Below, piece by piece: positions 6,759-10,556 of a DNA stretch of 10,556 nucleotides. The notes below the pieces were generated by a model. It was not told where the DNA came from. It did not search any database and saw only the letters and a list, made by a program, of their open reading frames with translations. This DNA is from Bacteroidales bacterium (GTDB lineage Bacteria > Bacteroidota > Bacteroidia > Bacteroidales > WCHB1-69). Both the position numbers and the translations under genes were made by a program. Location: the NCBI GenBank assembly GCA_017964755.1, contig JAGCRI010000070.1, forward strand, positions 1 through 10,556. Reading direction: 5' to 3'. The stretch's first letter is position 1, and every line of letters begins with the position of its first letter.

Positions 6759-9614
6759 ATGATTATCAAAGACGATTTCACAAGCAGACACAACGGCCCG
6801 AGTGCGGATGAGGCTGCAAAAATGTTAGAAACCATCGGTGTGAAGTCGATGGACGAACTGATTGACAAAACCATACCAGCGGCGATACGCCTCCCCCAAC
6901 CTCTCGACCTGCCGGACGGGATTCAGGAAGGCGAATACCTCAATGTCATCAAAGAGAAGATGATGAAAAACAAGGTTTACCGCTCATTCATCGGCATGGG
7001 GCATTACAACACATACACGCCGGCAGTCATCATGCGCAACATTTTTGAGAATCCGGGCTGGTACACAGCATACACACCGTATCAGGCGGAAATTTCGCAG
7101 GGACGTATCGAGGCTCTGCTCAATTTCCAAACGATGGTCAGCTCACTTACCGCAATGCCTTTGGCAAACGCCTCAATGCTTGACGACGCGACCGCAGCCG
7201 GTGAAATGATGCTGATGTTCTTCAGAAGCCGCAGCCGCGAACAGCAGAAGAACAATGTCCGCAAATATTTCGTTTCAGAAGGTGTTTTCCCGCACTGTGT
7301 TGGCGTAATGCAGACAAACGCCGCCGCCCAAGGCATCGAATTGGTCATCGGGAAAGCAGACCAAGTTACGCTTGATGAAACTTTCTTCGGCGCGATGGTA
7401 CAATATCCGAACTATTGGGGCGGCATACACGATTTTTCCGCTTTCACCGCAAAATGTCACGAACTCGGAATTTTCGTGGGAGTAGCCACCGACCTGTACG
7501 CACTCACGCTGCTCACGCCTCCGGGCGAATGGGGCGCCGACTGCGTTACAGGCTCCACACAGCGTTTCGGCATTCCTATGGGCTTCGGCTCACCGGCAGC
7601 CGGATTTTATGCCTGCAAAGAGAACTTCCTGCGCCAGATGCCAGGCCGTCTCATCGGAATCACAGTCGATGCGGAGGGCAACCGCGCAGTGCGTATGGCT
7701 CTCCAAACCCGCGAGCAGCACATCAAACGCGAAAGGGCGACCTCGAATATCTGCACCGCAAGCGCACTCACGGCAATCATGGCTGGGTTCTATGCGATGT
7801 GGCACGGAGCGAAAGGGCTGAAAGACAAGGCGACAAAAATCAATGTCCTTGCCGGAGTCCTCGCCCGCGAAGCGGAAAAATACGGATACAAACAGTATAA
7901 CGAAAACTATTTCGACACGGTTTGCCTCGAAACTCCCGAAGGCATCACTTGCGAAGATGTGAAGAAAATCGCACTGGCACAAGAGTTGAACCTCTTCTAC
8001 CACTGCGAACGCTGCTTCACCGTCTCCTTTGACGAGACCGTACTTCTGGCGGATGTGAACAAGGTTCTTGAAGTGTTGGCAAAAGCAGCCGGCAAGCAGT
8101 TCACCCCATACGTCTGCAACGGCAACTGCGCCCCCGCATTGAACATTTCGGAAAAATTGCAGCGCAAATCAGATTTCCTCACACAAGACATTTTCAAAAA
8201 ATATCATTCAGAAACTGAGATGATGCGTTATATGAAGATGTTGGAAGTGAAAGACCTCTCTCTCAACCGCGCCATGATACCGCTCGGCAGCTGCACCATG
8301 AAACTGAACGCCGCCGCTGAAATGCTCCCGCTCAGTTGGGCTGAAACGTGCAACATTCACCCGTTGGCGCCCGCCGACCAAGCGCAAGGTTTTATTGAGA
8401 TGATTGAGGAGATGGGTCAATGGCTATGCAAAATCACAGGGTTCAAGGCAATCTCATTCCAGCCGAACTCAGGTGCGGCCGGCGAATATGCAGGCATGAC
8501 AGTCATCAGAAATTACCACATCGCCCGCGGCGAAGGACACCGCAACATCTGCCTTATCCCCGCCTCAGCGCACGGCACAAACCCCGCTTCATCGGCAAAG
8601 GCAGGCAACCAGATTGTGGTTGTGAAATCGACAGAACACGGCGAAATTGACGTGAACGACCTGCGCGAGAAAGCCGAAGCAAACCGCGACAACCTCTCCT
8701 GCCTCATGGTCACATATCCGTCAACACACGGCGTATTCGAGGAAGCGATTTTGGACATTATAAAGATAGTACACGACAACGGCGGCCTCGTTTATATGGA
8801 CGGTGCGAACATGAACGCACAGGTCGGTCTGACATCACCCGGCTTCATGGGTGCTGATGTATGCCACCTCAACCTCCACAAGACCTTCGCGATGCCTCAC
8901 GGCGGCGGCGGCCCCGGAGTTGGACCTATCGCTGTTGCAGAACACTTGGTCGATTTTCTGCCGAAGCACGCAATCGTCACTGTCGGTGGCAGCAAGGGCA
9001 GCCAGGTTGCGTCATCGCCTTACGGCAGCGCATATCTGCTTCCTATCACCTACGGCTATATGAAGATGCTCGGCGGCAAAGGCTTGGCTGAAGTCACGAA
9101 ATGCGCCATCCTCAACGCCAACTATCTGAAAGCGAGACTGCAAGGGCATTACAAAATTTTATATACAGGCACAAACGGAATGTGCGCCCACGAGATGATT
9201 CTCGACTGCAACGAATTTGAAAGAAGTGCAGGGGTTCAGGTCGGCGACATTGCAAAGAGACTTATGGACTATGGTTTCCATGCCCCGACCGTTGCGTTTC
9301 CGGTTCACGGCACGCTGATGGTTGAACCGACTGAAAGTGAGCCGCTTAGCGAACTTGACCGCTTGTGTGACGCACTCATCAGCATCCGCAACGAAATCCG
9401 CGAAATTGAGGAGGGCAAAGCCGACAGGGTGAACAACGTCATAAAGCGCGCCCCGCACACTATGAGTGTGGTCTGCGCCGACACTTGGGACAGACCTTAC
9501 ACCCGCCAGCAGGCCGCTTTCCCACTACCGCACGAAGACAAATACTGGCCCACCGTCAGCAAGATCGACGACGCCTTTGGAGACAGGAACTTGGTGTGCG
9601 TGATTGAGAAATGA
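6759..9614 (+). CDS. gcvP: Glycine dehydrogenase (decarboxylating), P-protein of the glycine cleavage system
   Basis: The 951-residue product is the single-chain form, equal to GcvPA plus GcvPB fused, and has the usual length. It decarboxylates glycine with pyridoxal phosphate and passes the aminomethyl group to the lipoyl arm of GcvH in the cytoplasm. The N-terminus has FTSRHNGPS (family norm RHIGP), then SFIGMGHYNTYTP and ISQGRIEALLNFQTMV. In the second half are PLGSCTMKLNAAAEM, FQPNSGAAGEYAG, SAHGTNPASSAKAG and the cofactor-binding LNLHKTFAMPHGGGGPGVGP, where Lys708 is the Schiff-base lysine. The C-terminus WPTVSKIDDAFGDRNLVC is typical. No glycine riboswitch precedes it (34-base gap) and gcvT, gcvH and lpd are not in the window. 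It ends just before a terminator. Confidence 0.97.
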   Translation: MIIKDDFTSRHNGPSADEAAKMLETIGVKSMDELIDKTIPAAIRLPQPLDLPDGIQEGEYLNVIKEKMMKNKVYRSFIGMGHYNTYTPAVIMRNIFENPGWYTAYTPYQAEISQGRIEALLNFQTMVSSLTAMPLANASMLDDATAAGEMMLMFFRSRSREQQKNNVRKYFVSEGVFPHCVGVMQTNAAAQGIELVIGKADQVTLDETFFGAMVQYPNYWGGIHDFSAFTAKCHELGIFVGVATDLYALTLLTPPGEWGADCVTGSTQRFGIPMGFGSPAAGFYACKENFLRQMPGRLIGITVDAEGNRAVRMALQTREQHIKRERATSNICTASALTAIMAGFYAMWHGAKGLKDKATKINVLAGVLAREAEKYGYKQYNENYFDTVCLETPEGITCEDVKKIALAQELNLFYHCERCFTVSFDETVLLADVNKVLEVLAKAAGKQFTPYVCNGNCAPALNISEKLQRKSDFLTQDIFKKYHSETEMMRYMKMLEVKDLSLNRAMIPLGSCTMKLNAAAEMLPLSWAETCNIHPLAPADQAQGFIEMIEEMGQWLCKITGFKAISFQPNSGAAGEYAGMTVIRNYHIARGEGHRNICLIPASAHGTNPASSAKAGNQIVVVKSTEHGEIDVNDLREKAEANRDNLSCLMVTYPSTHGVFEEAILDIIKIVHDNGGLVYMDGANMNAQVGLTSPGFMGADVCHLNLHKTFAMPHGGGGPGVGPIAVAEHLVDFLPKHAIVTVGGSKGSQVASSPYGSAYLLPITYGYMKMLGGKGLAEVTKCAILNANYLKARLQGHYKILYTGTNGMCAHEMILDCNEFERSAGVQVGDIAKRLMDYGFHAPTVAFPVHGTLMVEPTESEPLSELDRLCDALISIRNEIREIEEGKADRVNNVIKRAPHTMSVVCADTWDRPYTRQQAAFPLPHEDKYWPTVSKIDDAFGDRNLVCVIEK

Positions 9615-9646
9615 AAATTTAAAATTGAGAATTGAAAATTATTTTT
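9613..9646 (+). repeat. Short AT-rich direct repeat after gcvP
   Basis: Directly after the gcvP stop the sequence repeats a unit of about 7-9 bases close to GAAAATT / GAATT (gaaaattt, aaaattga, gaattga, aaaatta). Similar AAATTGA-type runs are familiar between genes in Bacteroidales. The units are imperfect and the tract is short. Confidence 0.4.
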
Positions 9647-9647
9647 C

Positions 9648-9687
9648 AAAAGTAGGGAGTGACGGGAGGTTGCTTCCTACTTTTTTT
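9648..9687 (+). terminator. Intrinsic terminator after gcvP
   Basis: AAAAGTAGG at 9648-9656 pairs with CCTACTTTT at 9676-9684, and the stem can extend inward by G-U, A-T and G-C pairs to about 9659/9673. The 3' arm runs into a seven-T tract (9681-9687). It lies 33 bases past the gcvP stop and separates it from the toxin-antitoxin module. Confidence 0.85.
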
Positions 9688-9692
9688 GTTTA

Positions 9693-9723
9693 ATTGTTAA
9701 TTTTCAGAAAAGTTGTATCTTTG
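9693..9723 (+). promoter_or_regulatory. Promoter of the toxin-antitoxin module
   Basis: TATCTTTG at 9716-9723 is an exact TAnnTTTG -7 element, and ATTG at 9693-9696 is a near match to -33 TTTG with a 19-base spacer. Transcription would begin near 9728-9730. This rules out the upstream TTG at 9694 as the antitoxin start and supports ATG at 9745. Confidence 0.7.
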
Positions 9724-9744
9724 CCAGTTGAAAAACAGAAAACC

Positions 9745-10020
9745 ATGAAAAGCACATCCACTTATCAAGCATCCGCCGCAATGAGCAACCTGTGGACATA
9801 TTTGCAGGGACTTTCGCTATCGTCGGAAGACAGACATTGGCTGGCGGACAAGTTATTGGAAAAGAAAGAGAAAAAAGAAACAAAAGAACTTGTTTTCCCG
9901 CATATTGAAGATGATTTTAAGTTGTCCCCTAAATTGCAGGAAATGGTCCTCGGTCCAGTACCAGATGGTTTTGACATCGACAAGGAACTTGAACAAATGT
10001 GGGAGGAGCGAGCAAAATGA
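9745..10020 (+). CDS. Antitoxin-like protein paired with a PIN-domain toxin
   Basis: The product has 91 residues from ATG 9745, chosen because the promoter -7 element lies at 9716-9723; ATG 9781 is an alternative. I do not recognise a named family with certainty. The N-terminal part is predicted helical (SNLWTYLQGLSLSSEDRHWLADKLLEKK), followed by a very charged KEKKETKE stretch. The acidic C-terminal half (FPHIEDDFKLSPKLQEMV, then DIDKELEQMWEERAK) could wrap the toxin. No helix-turn-helix, ribbon-helix-helix, AbrB or Phd/YefM motif is obvious, so autoregulation is uncertain. It overlaps the downstream PIN gene by ATGA at 10017-10020, the usual order of a type II module with the antitoxin first. 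The role is inferred mainly from context. Confidence 0.7.
   Translation: MKSTSTYQASAAMSNLWTYLQGLSLSSEDRHWLADKLLEKKEKKETKELVFPHIEDDFKLSPKLQEMVLGPVPDGFDIDKELEQMWEERAK
10001..10007 (+). promoter_or_regulatory. Shine-Dalgarno-like site for the PIN toxin gene
   Basis: GGGAGGA lies 9 bases before ATG 10017, inside the end of the antitoxin gene. Such a strong match is unusual for this phylum. It favours ATG 10017 over the in-frame GTG at 9999 as the toxin start. Confidence 0.5.
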
Positions 10021-10430
10021 AGGCTTTTTTAGACACGAACGTTGTTCTTGATTTTGTATGCAAACGAGAACCTTTTTTTGATGATGCTTCAAAAATATTT
10101 GTTTTGCACGAACATGGCGAAATTGATTGTGTTATTTCTGCTTTAACTATCATCAATAGCGCATATATTATGCGAAAAATTTTTCAAAAATCAGAGATTG
10201 CTACAGTTATTGAATGGCTTTGCAATAAGTTTAGTGTATCTCCGATTAGCAGAGGCACAATTTTGGAGGCAGTGCAAAAAGATTCTTCCGATTTTGAAGA
10301 CACCGTACAATATTATTCCGCGCTGCCATACCAGCCCGATGTGATTATCACCCGCGACAAGAAAGGATTTTCAGATTTGAATATTCCTGTAATGACTCCT
10401 GCGGAGTTTATAGAGAGAAGCAGAAAATAA
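10017..10430 (+). CDS. PIN-domain toxin (VapC-like ribonuclease)
   Basis: The product has 137 residues from ATG 10017. It opens with MKAFLDTNVVLDF, with the first metal-binding Asp at 6, and continues with KREPFFDDASKIF. Further acidic residues lie in SSDFEDTVQYYSAL at 90-103 (Asp92, Glu94, Asp95) and IITRDKKGF at 110-118 (Asp114). The end PVMTPAEF is common in this group. The pattern resembles the PIN_3 family (Pfam PF13470), in which the second canonical acidic residue of VapC is replaced; here the stretch SALTIINSAY has none. PIN toxins cut RNA with Mg or Mn. The gene overlaps the antitoxin by four bases and should be translationally coupled. Its base composition is visibly more AT-rich than gcvP, in keeping with mobile origin. 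Confidence 0.87.
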   Translation: MKAFLDTNVVLDFVCKREPFFDDASKIFVLHEHGEIDCVISALTIINSAYIMRKIFQKSEIATVIEWLCNKFSVSPISRGTILEAVQKDSSDFEDTVQYYSALPYQPDVIITRDKKGFSDLNIPVMTPAEFIERSRK

Positions 10431-10479
10431 TTACCATACAAATGATTATTCACCAAACCGAATGCCTATGAACAAAACC

Positions 10480-10496
10480 GCATAATTCGTTTATGC
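10480..10496. repeat. Short dyad downstream of the toxin gene
   Basis: GCATAA at 10480-10485 and TTATGC at 10491-10496 form a perfect 6-bp inverted repeat with a 5-base loop. It lies 50 bases past the toxin stop. There is no T tract after it, so it is a poor terminator; it may be chance. Otherwise I see no gene between 10431 and 10529. Confidence 0.25.
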
Positions 10497-10529
10497 ACAC
10501 CATAGAATAGGAAAAAGCGAAGTAGCTTA

Positions 10530-10556
10530 TACACTGGATCCCTTGAAACTTGGACA
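10530..10556. mobile_element. Possible terminal inverted repeat of an IS3-family element (cut by window edge)
   Basis: The last 27 bases (TACACTGGATCCC, then TTGAAACTTGGACA) resemble in layout the ends of IS150-group IS3 elements: TGTACTG, a C-run, an A/T-rich middle and TTGGAC. The outer end would face left, with the element body beyond the window. This is a match from memory over a short stretch, and neither a transposase nor the second repeat is visible. Confidence 0.3.

Noticed and set aside
7415..7900. Open frame of 161 codons on the plus strand within gcvP
   Set aside because: It is a shifted-frame shadow of gcvP, rich in Arg, His and Ser, with no family resemblance.
9694..9744. Upstream TTG start for the antitoxin gene
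   Set aside because: The promoter -7 element at 9716-9723 lies inside this stretch, so it would not be in the transcript.
9999..10016. GTG start for the PIN toxin
   Set aside because: PIN proteins begin close to the LDTN motif; ATG 10017 gives that, overlaps the antitoxin stop by ATGA and follows GGGAGGA at a suitable distance.

Overview
The window looks like the chromosome of a member of the Bacteroidota, most likely the order Bacteroidales. The evidence is a secreted protein ending in a type IX secretion sorting domain, a TonB-dependent receptor with an N-terminal carboxypeptidase-regulatory-like domain, a PCMD-type domain, and four good matches to the Bacteroides -7 promoter element (TAnnTTTG) placed just upstream of genes. 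Shine-Dalgarno sequences are mostly absent, as is usual in this phylum.

Left part, minus strand (5747 down to 1). Transcription appears to start near 5785 and runs through a TonB-dependent receptor (5747-3255) and, 21 bases on, a PCMD-like protein with a type IX sorting domain (3233-2283). It ends at a strong hairpin (2224-2257). A second unit starts from its own promoter (2182-2189). It encodes a lipoprotein with a PQQ-type beta-propeller (2149-554), whose stop codon overlaps the start of a secreted alpha/beta-hydrolase (557 leftwards, cut by the window edge). All four products are exported or lie in the envelope. The first pair suggests uptake of a ligand with help from a surface-secreted protein. 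The second pair suggests a surface or periplasmic binding scaffold with an esterase.

Middle, plus strand (5976-9687). Divergent from the receptor is a small-type SRP RNA gene (5988-6085) with its own promoter. It is followed after 18 bases by a YciO/TsaC/Sua5-family gene (6104-6724), then by a full-length single-chain glycine dehydrogenase gene, gcvP (6759-9614), and a hairpin terminator (9648-9687). This is the housekeeping part of the window: protein targeting, a threonylcarbamoyl-AMP synthase-like fold, and glycine cleavage.

Right end, plus strand (9693-10556). A two-gene toxin-antitoxin module has its own promoter. A 91-residue antitoxin-like protein overlaps by ATGA with a PIN-domain toxin. 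The last 126 bases hold no gene. They contain a short dyad, and the final 27 bases resemble the terminal inverted repeat of an IS3-family element that would continue past the edge.

No CRISPR array, tRNA, rRNA or riboswitch was recognised. I see no clear new defence or biosynthetic system. The least-described parts are the receptor/PCMD pair, the propeller/esterase pair and the antitoxin.
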